64,000 nt of DNA, taken from the NCBI GenBank assembly GCA_035939775.1, contig DASZFO010000064.1, positions 26,014-90,013 of the forward strand, read 5' to 3'. Positions 43,562 through 52,799 of the stretch are shown piece by piece. The first letter of the stretch is position 1, and each line of letters opens with the position of its first letter. The notes beneath the pieces are model-generated. The model was not told where the DNA came from and ran no database searches. It saw only the letters and a program-made list of their open reading frames with translations. This stretch comes from Pirellulales bacterium (GTDB lineage: Bacteria > Planctomycetota > Planctomycetia > Pirellulales > DATAWG01). Position numbers and translations under genes: made by a program.

Positions 43562-45763
43562 TCATGCATCCGATCGGGTGCGGAGGTGGGTCAGCACGAG
43601 CCGGATTTCTTCGTAGGGGACTTCGCCGCCGAGGCGCTCGAAGAGCGGCTTGAGGCGCGGCGTTTCGGCGTCCGCGGCTGCGGCCACCACCCGCTTGTAA
43701 GCGGCCGGCGCGACCCAAGCATCGATCTTCGCTGGCCGGCAAGTCTCGATGAACTCGCTCAGATACTCGACGACCGTGCTCTGCGCGCGGCCGGCGCAGG
43801 CCATCACTTCCGCGATCGTGCGACCTTGCTGGAACATCAGGAACGCGGCCTGCTTGGTCTCGTTCGGCTGCTTCGGTCGGTTGATCGCACGGACGGCCGA
43901 GCCTTGATTTTTCGTCACGCCGTGCTGCTCGCAATACGCCTCGATGACCGACGCCAACTCCGCGCCCAGATCGGCCAACCGCTTCTCACCGATGCCCGAC
44001 ACGCCTCGCACATGCTCGATCGTCGTCGGGCGGATGCGGGCCAACTCCATCAGCGTGCTATCGTGCATCACCGTGAACGGCGGAATTCTTCGCTCCGCGG
44101 CAATCCGCTTCCGCCACTGGCGCAAGTGATCGAACAGCCCGCGATCGACTCCCTCCCAGGATTCCTCGGCCGAGCGGGTCTTGGCGGTGAAGGCTTTCTT
44201 TGCTCGCACCAAGCGCACTTCGCGCTGCCCGCGCATCACGGCCCACGATTCGTCGTTGAGCGAGAGCACCGGCCGATCTCCCTCGGATCGCGCGACCAGG
44301 CCGTGATCGACCAATTGGTAGACCATGCTTTGCAGTTGTTTTTTGGGCATCTCCTTGAGCAGGCCGTAGGTGCTCTGTTGATCGTGTCCGAAGCTGCGGA
44401 TTCGCTCGGTGTCAGAACCTTGCAACACGTCGACAATATGCCCGACGCCGAATCGCTCGCCGGTACGGGCGATGCAGGAGAGAATCTTTTGGGCCGTGAC
44501 CGTCGCGTCTTCCAAACCTTCGACCTCGCCGAGGCAGACATCGCAAGCGCCGCAATTGGGGTTTTCGTAAGCCTGGCCGAAATGCTCGGAGAGCGTCTTG
44601 TGCCGGCAGGTGGGCGAATTGCAGAGCCGCTGAATCTGCTTGACCAACCGCATCTGGGCGGCGATGATCTTCGCCGGTTCCGGGGCGTCTTTGGCGCTGA
44701 ACTCGACGAGCGATTCCCAGCGGATCACGTCGGCGGCCGTGTAGAGCAGCACGCATTCCGCTTCGAGTCCGTCGCGCCCGGCCCGGCCCGTTTCTTGTTG
44801 ATAGTGCTCGATCGACTTGGGCATCGCCGCATGGAGCACGCAGCGGACGTTGCTCCGGTCGATCCCCATGCCAAAGGCGACGGTTGCCACGACCACATCG
44901 AGCCGCTCCTCGGAAAAGGCCTCCTGCGCGCGATGCCGCTGCTCGGGAGTCAAACCGGCGTGGTAGTGGGCCGCGCGGATGCCGTTGGCCTTGAGCGTGG
45001 CAACCATCTGCTCGGTGTCCTTGCGGCTCAGGCAATAGACGATGGCTGCCTCGCCCTCATGGCGGCGCAGGACTTCGATCGTCTGCTCGGCTCGATCGAC
45101 GAGCGGCAGAATGCGATAGATCAAGTTCGGGCGATCGAATCGGCCAACGAGCATTTCCGGATCGCGGAGGCCAAGCTGGGTCACGATGTCGTCGCGCACC
45201 TGCGGCGTGGCGGTGGCCGTGAAGGCGTGCAGGCTGGCTTGCGGGAACCGCTGGCGGAGCACGGAAAGCTGCCGATACTCGGGGCGAAAATCGTGACCCC
45301 AATGGCTGATGCAATGCGCCTCGTCGATCGCGAACCGCCGCACATTCATCCGGGCGACCAATTGCAGGAACCAGTCGTTCACCAGCCGTTCGGGGGCGAG
45401 AAACAAGAGGCGGAACTTCCGCTCGGCCAGCCCGGCCTCGACTTCGCGGCGCTCCTCGGCCGAAAGCCCGCTATGCAGGCAGGCCGCCGGATAGCCGCAC
45501 GTGCGCAAGCCGTCTACCTGGTCCTTCATCAGCGAGATCAGGGGCGAAACGACGATATCGAGCGAGTCGTCGATCAGCGACGGCACTTGATAGCAAAGCG
45601 ACTTGCCACCGCCAGTCGGCATCACCACCAGCGAATCGCGCCCCGCCAGCGCCGCCCCGATCGCCTCCGGCTGCAACGGCCGCAGACTATCAAAGCCCCA
45701 ATAGCGATGGACCACCTCGGCGATGCGGTCCCCCTGGCTCGGCGGTGGCGGCGAAATCGGCAT
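43562..45763 (-). CDS. recQ: ATP-dependent DNA helicase RecQ
   Basis: 733 residues. RecQ motifs are in order: FDSLRPLQPEAIGAALAGRD (motif 0), MPTGGGKSLCYQ, AIDEAHCISHWGHDFRPEYR, TATATPQVRDDI, VATVAFGMGIDRSNVRCVLH, QETGRAGRDG. The zinc-binding RQC region has CNSPTCRHKTLSEHFG...CGACDVCLG. An HRDC domain follows (MHDSTLMELARIRPTTIEHVRGVSGIGEKRL), then a C-terminal helix-turn-helix of the helicase type (AAFLMFQQGRTIAEVMACAG). It unwinds DNA in recombination and repair. It is convergent with nothing close; the flanking gene on the other side runs in the opposite direction. Confidence 0.96.
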   Translation of the reverse strand: MPISPPPPSQGDRIAEVVHRYWGFDSLRPLQPEAIGAALAGRDSLVVMPTGGGKSLCYQVPSLIDDSLDIVVSPLISLMKDQVDGLRTCGYPAACLHSGLSAEERREVEAGLAERKFRLLFLAPERLVNDWFLQLVARMNVRRFAIDEAHCISHWGHDFRPEYRQLSVLRQRFPQASLHAFTATATPQVRDDIVTQLGLRDPEMLVGRFDRPNLIYRILPLVDRAEQTIEVLRRHEGEAAIVYCLSRKDTEQMVATLKANGIRAAHYHAGLTPEQRHRAQEAFSEERLDVVVATVAFGMGIDRSNVRCVLHAAMPKSIEHYQQETGRAGRDGLEAECVLLYTAADVIRWESLVEFSAKDAPEPAKIIAAQMRLVKQIQRLCNSPTCRHKTLSEHFGQAYENPNCGACDVCLGEVEGLEDATVTAQKILSCIARTGERFGVGHIVDVLQGSDTERIRSFGHDQQSTYGLLKEMPKKQLQSMVYQLVDHGLVARSEGDRPVLSLNDESWAVMRGQREVRLVRAKKAFTAKTRSAEESWEGVDRGLFDHLRQWRKRIAAERRIPPFTVMHDSTLMELARIRPTTIEHVRGVSGIGEKRLADLGAELASVIEAYCEQHGVTKNQGSAVRAINRPKQPNETKQAAFLMFQQGRTIAEVMACAGRAQSTVVEYLSEFIETCRPAKIDAWVAPAAYKRVVAAAADAETPRLKPLFERLGGEVPYEEIRLVLTHLRTRSDA

Positions 45764-45859
45764 GGTGATAATCTACACGAGCGGCCGATTGAAGTGGAGA
45801 AGCATGGCGTAAATCCGACGTTGACTGGATCCGCTGGTTCCGATAGACAGGAACTTACT

Positions 45860-47668
45860 ATGAGCATTGAAACCACCTCGCCAGACGTTTCCGACGGTTC
45901 CTCTCCACCCCCAGCCGCGGCTATCAAGCCGATGCGCGTTTGGCCTGCGGTCGTGCTGATCGTGGCATTCTGGGCCGTGCGCGCGCTGCCGCAGTTCGTC
46001 GACATGACGATCAGCTCGCAGTTCTTCACCAGTTTCATTCCCGCGCTGCTGCTCTGCTTGCTGTTTTCGATTTGGTGGCTGACCGGTCGCGGGATTCGGC
46101 TCGCGGATCGGTTCATTGGCTTTGCCGCACTCGTCTGTGGGTGTTGGCTGGCGGTGCGCTTTTCCGATCCGTCGATCGGTTTGTTTACGGTGCTGATCTA
46201 CGCCGTGCCGATCGGCTTCACGATTTGGACCGCTTGGCTCTTGCTTGGCGGCAAGCGGTCCGCCACCGTGCGGAAGTGGGGCGCAGTGCTGGCGATGCTG
46301 CCGATTTGGATTCTTTTCGGGCTGCTGCGGATGGATGGGTTGGACGGCGAACTGCACGCTGATATGCATTGGCGCTGGACCCCTTCTGCGGAGGAACGCT
46401 ACAAGGCTGAGTTAGCGCGAAAAGACGCCGAAAAGAAAACCAATCCGCAACCGGTCGAAACGCCGGCCAGCCCGCTCGTATTCCGTCCCGGCGATTGGAG
46501 CGGATTGCGTGGCCCGGATCGCAACGGCGAGGTTCATGGCGTGCAGATCGCGACCGATTGGGAGAAGTCGCCGCCGAAGCAAATCTGGCGCGCGAAGATC
46601 GGTCCCGCCTGGTCTTCATTCGTCGTGATCGGCGACCGGCTGTTTACTCAAGAACAGCGCGACAAAAATGAAGCGGTTGACTGCCTCGACGCGGCCACGG
46701 GTCGCGAGATTTGGGTGCATGAAGACAAGGACCGTTATTGGGACAGCCAAGGGGGCGCCGGCCCGCGCGGCACGCCCGTGTTCGACGGCGGCCGAATCTA
46801 TTCGCTCGGGGCGACCGGCATTTTGAATTGTCTCGATGCCGCGACCGGCGAACTGAAGTGGACGCGAAAGATCGCCGACGACGCCAAGACGACCGTGCCG
46901 ATGTGGGGATATTCCGGCTCGCCGCTGGTTGTTGGCGACTTGGTGATCGTTTACGCCGGCGGCGGCGACAAGGGACTCGCGGCTTACCATGCGACCAACG
47001 GCGAACCGGCCTGGACGGCGCCGACTGGCACGCTCGGCTACAGTTCGCCCCAGCTCGTTTCGATCGGCGGCGAAAATCAGGTCCTGTCGTTCGATGATAG
47101 CGGCGTGATCGCGGTTGATCCGGCGACCGGCGCCGTCCGCTGGCGGCACGACGCGCCTTCGCACGGCTGGCGGGCGGTGCAGCCGCATCTGTTCGGCGAT
47201 CGGCAAGTGTTGTTCGGCTCCGAAGATCTAGGGCTTGTGCTGGTCGGCCTCACAAAAGCTGAGCAGGCGTGGACCGCAACCCAGCGCTGGACCACAAAGA
47301 ACCTGAAGCCGGCATACAACGACTTCGTCGTCCTCGACGGTTCTATCTACGGCTTCGACGGCGGCATCTTCTGTTGCGTCGATGCCAAGACGGGCGAGCG
47401 CCACTGGAAAGGCGGGCATTACGGCCATGGCCAGGTGCTGCTGCTGACCGATCAGCGGTTGCTGTTGGTGCTTTCGGAAACCGGCGAGGTCGTCCTGTTG
47501 GCCGCCAATCCGCAAAAGCTCGAAGAACTCGGCAAATTCCAGGCGCTCGAGGGCAAGACCTGGAACAATCCGGCCATCGCCCACGGCCGGCTCTATGTGC
47601 GCAACGACCAGGAAATGGCCTGCTACCAGCTAATGCCTAATGACGAAGCCCGAATGACGAAGGAATGA
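45860..47668 (+). CDS. Membrane-anchored PQQ-like beta-propeller protein
   Basis: 602 residues from ATG 45860, with CAGGA 8 bases upstream. The upstream open frame is antisense to recQ and is ignored. The N-terminal ~160 residues hold several membrane helices (WPAVVLIVAFWAVRAL, FIPALLLCLLFSIWWL, LLGGKRSATVRKWGAVLAML). The C-terminal ~400 residues form an outer-membrane-assembly-like propeller with repeats such as CLDAATGREIWVHED, CLDAATGELKWTRKI, VDPATGAVRWRHDA and CVDAKTGERHWKGG. It resembles BamB/PQQ-binding proteins, but no PQQ cofactor residues were confirmed. The last residues (PNDEARMTKE) come from a repeat. Confidence 0.82.
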   Translation: MSIETTSPDVSDGSSPPPAAAIKPMRVWPAVVLIVAFWAVRALPQFVDMTISSQFFTSFIPALLLCLLFSIWWLTGRGIRLADRFIGFAALVCGCWLAVRFSDPSIGLFTVLIYAVPIGFTIWTAWLLLGGKRSATVRKWGAVLAMLPIWILFGLLRMDGLDGELHADMHWRWTPSAEERYKAELARKDAEKKTNPQPVETPASPLVFRPGDWSGLRGPDRNGEVHGVQIATDWEKSPPKQIWRAKIGPAWSSFVVIGDRLFTQEQRDKNEAVDCLDAATGREIWVHEDKDRYWDSQGGAGPRGTPVFDGGRIYSLGATGILNCLDAATGELKWTRKIADDAKTTVPMWGYSGSPLVVGDLVIVYAGGGDKGLAAYHATNGEPAWTAPTGTLGYSSPQLVSIGGENQVLSFDDSGVIAVDPATGAVRWRHDAPSHGWRAVQPHLFGDRQVLFGSEDLGLVLVGLTKAEQAWTATQRWTTKNLKPAYNDFVVLDGSIYGFDGGIFCCVDAKTGERHWKGGHYGHGQVLLLTDQRLLLVLSETGEVVLLAANPQKLEELGKFQALEGKTWNNPAIAHGRLYVRNDQEMACYQLMPNDEARMTKE

Positions 47669-47737
47669 CGAAAGGATTACGCTCGTTTTAGATTCGTCCC
47701 GCCGCGGCGGATCTTCGTCATTCGAGATTCGTCATTA
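47639..47737. repeat. Inverted repeat (TGACGAA / TTCGTCA) between convergent genes
   Basis: TAATGACGAAGCCCGAATGACG is mirrored by CTTCGTCATTCGAGATTCGTCATTA at 47712-47737, around a GC-rich centre. The left arm encodes the C-terminal ~9 residues of the propeller protein. It could serve as a terminator for both genes but lacks a clear T-run. Confidence 0.7.
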
Positions 47738-47741
47738 AGCG

Positions 47742-49343
47742 CTAACTGCCTTTCCCAGGCTTTTCGGCGTTGTCGGTCGCCTTTGGCTTCTCCGGCGTTT
47801 TCGCTTGCGACGGACCGTAGGTCCGTTCGTTCAGGTCGAGCATGTCTTGGAGGACGAACGGCTCGGGGAATTTGGCTTCATCGCCGGCCAATTGCCGCAG
47901 CGTGTCGCGGTAGTGGTCCACAAGCTCCGCCAAGTCCTGCGCCATCAAAGTGTCGTCGCGAAGCACCTTGAATTGATCGAGCACCTTGCGCCAGGCGGCA
48001 AAGGCCTGATCGTAGTATTTGCGGGCCGAATTGGGCCGGGCTTCTTGCTGCTCGTGCTCGGCCTTGAAGGTTAGTTCGTGAGCATCGAGCGCGGCAGGGG
48101 TCGGCTCAGCGTCGCAGCGCGTTTTCCAATAGATGTAATTGACGATGTCGCGCGAGTTGCGAATGTCGCGGGCAGCTAGCTCAGTTTGCTCGAATTGTCC
48201 GGCCAACTTCAGCGCTTCGCCGCGGCGATCGGCCCCGGTTTTCTCGGCCACCTGCCGCCAGAACTCGAAGGCGGTCGTTTGCTGCCCGCCGTCGCGCTTC
48301 TCCGTGGGCATGTCCAGGGCCTCGATCATTTCGGCGGTCAGTTTGTCGTGCTGCTCGGTCTTGAGTTTGTCGAATTCGCCGGGCATCACCTTCTTCAGGC
48401 TATCCTCGATGATCTTCTCCTTGGCGACAAGATCCTCGAGCGCATCGAGATGGATGAATTCGCCATAAGGCGAAGGGATGTCTTTGCGGCCGAACTCGGC
48501 CAACTCGCGGCCGGCGTTCTTCCAGGCCTGCTGGGCAACTTGCCCAAAGTGCGGCTGCTCGCCCGCCGTGCTGTCGGATTCGAGCGCGTCGGCATAATAG
48601 ATCAGCGCCATCATCGGCTGCGAATAGAAGATCACCGGAGTGGTGCGAAGCGGCGCGCCGGTCGTCACCTCATTCCAGGCCCGCTTGTAATACTCGAAGC
48701 CGACGAGCCAGTTGTCGCGGTCCTCGCGCTTGCGATTCGGATTGTCGGCGTCATGGAATTGGTCGTCCTCTTTGAACAACCGGCGGAACTGCCGATGTTC
48801 GTCGGCCCGGCCGATCTTTTGCGCAATGAACCAGCCGATGCGGGAGGTGATCCGCGGCTCGGTGAAGCGCGGATCGCGGGGATTGGTGTTGAGCGCCTTT
48901 CCCTTCTTGAGAAAGTTGATCCCCTTGATGACCCAATCGTAGCGGTCCTTGTAGTCGTCGAACTCGACCGACGTGTTGTATGTCAAGTTGTGGGCCTGAT
49001 AATCCCAGACGGTGAAAAAGTGGGGCTGTAAATTGGCGATCTGCTCGAGCACCGCGCCGAAGCTGGTCCAATCCTCGACTTTCTTGTAATAATTCGCCTT
49101 TTCCCAAAGGATATTCACCGCGACGCCGCGCAGCCCGAGAGTGGCCAGCTTCACCGTTTCGGCCGAGGCGTCGATCTCGCCGAGATTCGCTTCCGCCAGG
49201 CCGTTTTCGGTGCGGAGCTGCGCCAAAATGCCGCCCGGCGAATCCTTCGTCGCCGGCAAGCTGAGCGCGTGCAGCGGGACGATCAAGATGGCGATCGCCA
49301 CGATGTACGCCACTTTCCACCAAAATGTGCGTCGTTCGTTCAT
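47742..49343 (-). CDS. Planctomycete membrane-anchored protein linked to an ABC transporter
   Basis: 533 residues. One N-terminal membrane helix (VAYIVAIAILIVPLHALSL) is followed by a helical, TPR-like domain (WEKANYYKKVEDWTSFGAVLEQI, LQPHFFTVWDYQAHNLTYN, SRIGWFIAQKIG), probably extracytoplasmic, and a Lys/Pro-rich tail. It follows the ABC permease by 8 bases and the ATPase is encoded upstream, so it is likely an accessory component of that system. I do not recognise a characterised family. Confidence 0.7.
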   Translation of the reverse strand: MNERRTFWWKVAYIVAIAILIVPLHALSLPATKDSPGGILAQLRTENGLAEANLGEIDASAETVKLATLGLRGVAVNILWEKANYYKKVEDWTSFGAVLEQIANLQPHFFTVWDYQAHNLTYNTSVEFDDYKDRYDWVIKGINFLKKGKALNTNPRDPRFTEPRITSRIGWFIAQKIGRADEHRQFRRLFKEDDQFHDADNPNRKREDRDNWLVGFEYYKRAWNEVTTGAPLRTTPVIFYSQPMMALIYYADALESDSTAGEQPHFGQVAQQAWKNAGRELAEFGRKDIPSPYGEFIHLDALEDLVAKEKIIEDSLKKVMPGEFDKLKTEQHDKLTAEMIEALDMPTEKRDGGQQTTAFEFWRQVAEKTGADRRGEALKLAGQFEQTELAARDIRNSRDIVNYIYWKTRCDAEPTPAALDAHELTFKAEHEQQEARPNSARKYYDQAFAAWRKVLDQFKVLRDDTLMAQDLAELVDHYRDTLRQLAGDEAKFPEPFVLQDMLDLNERTYGPSQAKTPEKPKATDNAEKPGKGS

Positions 49344-49351
49344 GTCGGGAG

Positions 49352-51286
49352 CTACTTTGCTAATTCGCGCATGCGGAGGAAAATGTGGCCGGCCAGGAAT
49401 AGGGCCAGGACGAAGCCGAAGCCAGTGGTCGCCTGCTCGAGTAAGCGGTTCCAGGGGACGTCGAAACCATCGGCGACAAACTGCGTGTTGCTAAAGTCGT
49501 TGAAATTCGGCAGCACGTCGACCACCGCCTTCATCATGGTCATGATCACCTTATCCATGAATTGGACCACCTGGACCGCGAGCGTAGGTTCGAGTTCAAG
49601 CGTGATCGTCTTTTGACCGAAGATGCGGACTAACGACTCGATCGGCCCGCCACCGGGCACCAGCTTATAGTTGTGCTCGATGACGGCCTTGAACAGATTG
49701 CTCACGTCGAGGGTGAAGAATCCCAGCACGATCGAAGCCAGGGTGCCGAGCATCGCCACGGGGCCGCTCAGGAAGGTGCTGAACATCACCCCGAAACCGA
49801 CCACCAACACCATTTGAATCCAGATCCCGAAGTAGCCCTTGCAAAAGTTCCAAGTGTAGGAACCGTCGGCGGCTTTGATATAGACGTCGTCGCGCGCCAC
49901 GCCGATGTATTGCGACGGGGAAAGGCACTGCAGAATGACCTCCAACCGGCCGTCGTCGCTCACCAGGCAATCGTCCGCGTGCTCGCCCCCTTTGCTGGAT
50001 GTGTCTTTGAACAACCCGATGGCTTTGTATTGGCCCTCGACTTCGCGCTCCATGACCGCGGGGAGCGTTTGCTTGTCGATCATCTGGTCCTTGACTTCGA
50101 ATATCTTGCCGACCGTCTTCATGGTCGGCTGCTGCGGATTGCGGAGCACGAGGCTGCCCAGGATGCCGACAGTGCGGTTGCCGCGCTTTTCGTCGGCGAT
50201 CTCGCCTTTGAAAGTGCGAAAGACGCGGAGGTACATTTCCAGCGGCAGCTTACCGTCTGGAAACGCCTCGCGGGTAATGCCTTTGAACGTCCAGATGGCC
50301 GACATCGGACTGCCGCCGTCGAGAAACATGCGGTAAGTCCACTCCTTGCCGACGTTGATCCCCTTCCCCTCTTTGCCGGACCGATCGAGAAATCGAAAAC
50401 TAGCGGGGTCGGCAGCGTCAACGTAGATCGGAACTCTCGCAACAAGTTCATCCTCGGGCGGGCCAACGACATAGCGAACCTGATCGCCGACTTTCTCCGC
50501 GTGGACGCGGTGAAAATGCCCTTGGGCCGCGTCGGTCACGCCGTTGCCGTCGGCGTCGAGCGTGACATGATGGAAATGGCCGTGCGCGAAGGACGTTTTC
50601 CCCTCTTTCTTTCCGCCGGGCGTTCCCAGCCAGCTCGGCGCGTCGGTCAGATCGGCGGCCGTCAATTCGTGCGTATGATCGAGCGTGCGGCTGACGAACA
50701 CATAGCTGGCCGCCCCCATCACGACCAATAGCGCCGTGCCGATCGCAGAGAATCCGAGCATCCGTCCGAGCACGATTTCGCCGGTCCGCACCGGCTTGGT
50801 GACCACGGTGTAGATCGTCCGGTTCTTGATGTCGGCCGGCAGGCTGAAGGCGCTTAAGAACAGCGCCAGCAGCATCACGAGGTACGTCGTCGCCGTCAGC
50901 ACGAAATTGATATAGAGCTTGGCTACCTCGAACGACGCCAACTGTTCCGGGTCGGAAGACGAAGGGTTGAGAAACCAGCCGGCGAAAAGCAAAATCAGCC
51001 CAAAGACCACTAGGGCCACCCACACTCGCCGGCGAATCGATTCTTGCACGGCCAAGCGGGCCAGCGCAAAGACCCGCCGCGGCGAGAACCGCACCAAATC
51101 CACCGCCGCCGACGCAAGCAGTCGGTAGATCATGTCGCCCGCCGGCAACGGGCCATACCGCACCGCGGCGATCAAGAAGCCCAAGATCAACCCCATCAGC
51201 CCGACCAACCCCACCACGCCCAAGTAACGCAGCACGGCATCGAGGAGCCAGTCGGAATAAGGCGGGTTGGAGAATTCTTTGACCAT
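49352..51286 (-). CDS. ABC-2 type transporter permease with a large extracytoplasmic region
   Basis: 644 residues. Membrane helices lie at the N-terminus (YLGVVGLVGLMGLILGFLIAA), at VWVALVVFGLILLFAGWF, LTATTYLVMLLALFLSAF, ALLVVMGAASYVF, and near the C-terminus (MVLVVGFGVMFSTFL, FVLALFLAGHIF). Between them is a large domain containing a His-rich HGHFHHVTLDADGNGVTDAA segment (residues ~235-260), in which DADGNGVTD resembles an EF-hand-like loop and HFHRVH follows. The permease is encoded between the TPR-like gene and the ATPase gene. Substrate unknown; metal sensing is possible. Confidence 0.82.
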   Translation of the reverse strand: MVKEFSNPPYSDWLLDAVLRYLGVVGLVGLMGLILGFLIAAVRYGPLPAGDMIYRLLASAAVDLVRFSPRRVFALARLAVQESIRRRVWVALVVFGLILLFAGWFLNPSSSDPEQLASFEVAKLYINFVLTATTYLVMLLALFLSAFSLPADIKNRTIYTVVTKPVRTGEIVLGRMLGFSAIGTALLVVMGAASYVFVSRTLDHTHELTAADLTDAPSWLGTPGGKKEGKTSFAHGHFHHVTLDADGNGVTDAAQGHFHRVHAEKVGDQVRYVVGPPEDELVARVPIYVDAADPASFRFLDRSGKEGKGINVGKEWTYRMFLDGGSPMSAIWTFKGITREAFPDGKLPLEMYLRVFRTFKGEIADEKRGNRTVGILGSLVLRNPQQPTMKTVGKIFEVKDQMIDKQTLPAVMEREVEGQYKAIGLFKDTSSKGGEHADDCLVSDDGRLEVILQCLSPSQYIGVARDDVYIKAADGSYTWNFCKGYFGIWIQMVLVVGFGVMFSTFLSGPVAMLGTLASIVLGFFTLDVSNLFKAVIEHNYKLVPGGGPIESLVRIFGQKTITLELEPTLAVQVVQFMDKVIMTMMKAVVDVLPNFNDFSNTQFVADGFDVPWNRLLEQATTGFGFVLALFLAGHIFLRMRELAK

Positions 51287-51369
51287 GGGTCGGAAATTAG
51301 CGGTCGGAATTCATTCAAGTACGAAGTGCGAAGTACAAAGTACGTAAAACGAGGAAGCCCGCTTGCGGT

Positions 51370-52296
51370 TCAGCCGTCATTCGGCATTCCACCTCGCCGT
51401 CCCGGCCTGGCTTCGCTGTCTCGGACGATCGAGAGGAACAGTTCCTCGAGCGTCGAGGTCGGATTGTCCATGGAATCGAGACGTCCTTGATACCGCTCGA
51501 TCACGGCGCGGATCTCGGCCTTGGCCTCGTCGCTCAAGCCGCCGGCGCGGATTTGCGTCACGTCGCGAACTCGCAACAGGCTATCGACGCGCCCCAATTC
51601 TTTCAGCTCGCCTTGGTGCAAAATGGCGATCCGATCGCAAACGTCCTGCACGTCGGCCAATAGATGGCTGCACATCACGATCGTCTTTCCCTCCTCCTTG
51701 AGCTTCAAGATCAGGTCCTTCATCTCGCGCGTGCCGATCGGGTCCAGCCCGCTGGTCGGCTCGTCGAGCAGGATCAGCTCAGGATCGTTGATGAGCGCCT
51801 GCGCGAGGCCGATTCGCCGGGTCATCCCCTTGGAATACTCGCGCAACTGCCGCCGCTTGGCCCAATTCAGGCCTACCATGTCGATCAGCCGGGCCGTCCG
51901 CTCGCGGCGCACTTCGGAGGGCATGTTGAACAGCCGGCCGTAGAAATCGAGCGTCTCTTCGGCATTCAAGAAGCGATAGAGATACGATTCCTCGGGCAAG
52001 AATCCCAGCCGCTCATTCTTGCTCACATCGGTGGCGTCGCGTCCGAAAACCAGGGCCTGCCCGGTAGTCGGAAAGAGCAGACCGAGGAGCAGCTTGATTG
52101 TCGTGGTCTTCCCCGAGCCGTTCGGACCCAGCAGGCCGAAGATTTCGCCGCGGTGGATCGTCAGATCGAGGGCCTTGAGTGCTCGGACTTTCTGCCGTCC
52201 CCAAAAGTCGCGGTAGACCTTGGAGAGGTTTCGCGTTTCGACGACGACATCGTCGACGGCCGGCTTGACCGGGGCGGGCGCGACCTGAGTTGCCAT
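51370..52296 (-). CDS. ABC transporter ATP-binding protein
   Basis: 308 residues. Walker A is [20 protein letters not shown], the Q-loop is in [17 protein letters not shown], the signature is [16 protein letters not shown] and Walker B is [13 protein letters not shown], followed by the H-loop in [11 protein letters not shown]. This is an intact ABC-2-type (drug/antigen-like) ATPase. It is the first gene of the leftward ATPase-permease-accessory operon (83 bases to the permease). The C-terminal ~70 residues are helical as in ABC-2 ATPases. Confidence 0.93.
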   Translation of the reverse strand: MATQVAPAPVKPAVDDVVVETRNLSKVYRDFWGRQKVRALKALDLTIHRGEIFGLLGPNGSGKTTTIKLLLGLLFPTTGQALVFGRDATDVSKNERLGFLPEESYLYRFLNAEETLDFYGRLFNMPSEVRRERTARLIDMVGLNWAKRRQLREYSKGMTRRIGLAQALINDPELILLDEPTSGLDPIGTREMKDLILKLKEEGKTIVMCSHLLADVQDVCDRIAILHQGELKELGRVDSLLRVRDVTQIRAGGLSDEAKAEIRAVIERYQGRLDSMDNPTSTLEELFLSIVRDSEARPGRRGGMPNDG

Positions 52297-52694
52297 GCGG
52301 ATTCCTCGATGAAATGAACGCGTGGGGTGAACTTGTTCAATAGAGCGCGCCGGAATGATTCATAAGCTGGCCGGCACGCGGCGCGGTCAACGAGCGCCAG
52401 GGAGCGGCCGCTGCGACCGATTGGCGGCCATTTCGATAAGCAGACATCCCAAGCGCTAAGACTTGCGCCGACCAACCCTTGTACGCGGCGGCGGCAACTG
52501 AGGTTCATGCCGAGCGAACTGCCGGCTTGCGGTCCGAGCCGCGCGACAAAGTTGGAAGCGGTTCACTATAAGAGTTGGGATTCCAAATTTCAAATCGCGC
52601 GCCATGGATTTCAGATTTGAAATCTCGAATCTGAACAATTCAGATTCCCGAACGACACAACGTGTAGTTTTTCCGTAAGTTCCCGGCTTGGCGG

Positions 52695-52722
52695 TTGACA
52701 GCGGGATTTGAACGGCTAGAAT
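52695..52722 (+). promoter_or_regulatory. Sigma-70-type promoter of the DUF1559 pseudopilin gene
   Basis: TTGACA (52695-52700) and TAGAAT (52717-52722) with a 16-base spacer. A second possible -10 is CATAAT (52726-52731). Start of transcription would fall near 52729-52735, close to the palindrome at 52734. Confidence 0.65.
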
Positions 52723-52733
52723 CGCCATAATAT

Positions 52734-52748
52734 TGATACTGAGTCTCA
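52734..52748 (+). promoter_or_regulatory. Fur-like 7-1-7 palindrome over the transcription start
   Basis: TGATACT-G-AGTCTCA is an inverted repeat with one mismatch, agreeing with the 7-1-7 Fur box consensus TGATAAT-N-ATTATCA at 11 of 14 positions. It overlaps the start of transcription predicted from the upstream promoter, a good place for repression. Other regulators with similar sites (DtxR type) are possible. Confidence 0.5.
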
Positions 52749-52799
52749 GTTACATTAGATACTCTCCCTCGCGGCCTTTCGATCGACGGAGGTTCTTCA

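Larger units (their letters stand above)
52297..52799. other. Intergenic region with promoter and operator
   Basis: 503 bases. The right end holds the pseudopilin promoter and palindrome listed separately. Around 52580-52650 are short direct and inverted AT-rich repeats (AAATTTCAAATC / GATTTGAAATC). I see no RNA gene. Confidence 0.6.

Noticed and set aside
43586..45859. Very long open frame on the plus strand running through recQ into the propeller gene
   Set aside because: It is antisense to the clearly coding recQ gene; the real propeller protein starts at 45860 with its own SD. High GC content produces such frames.
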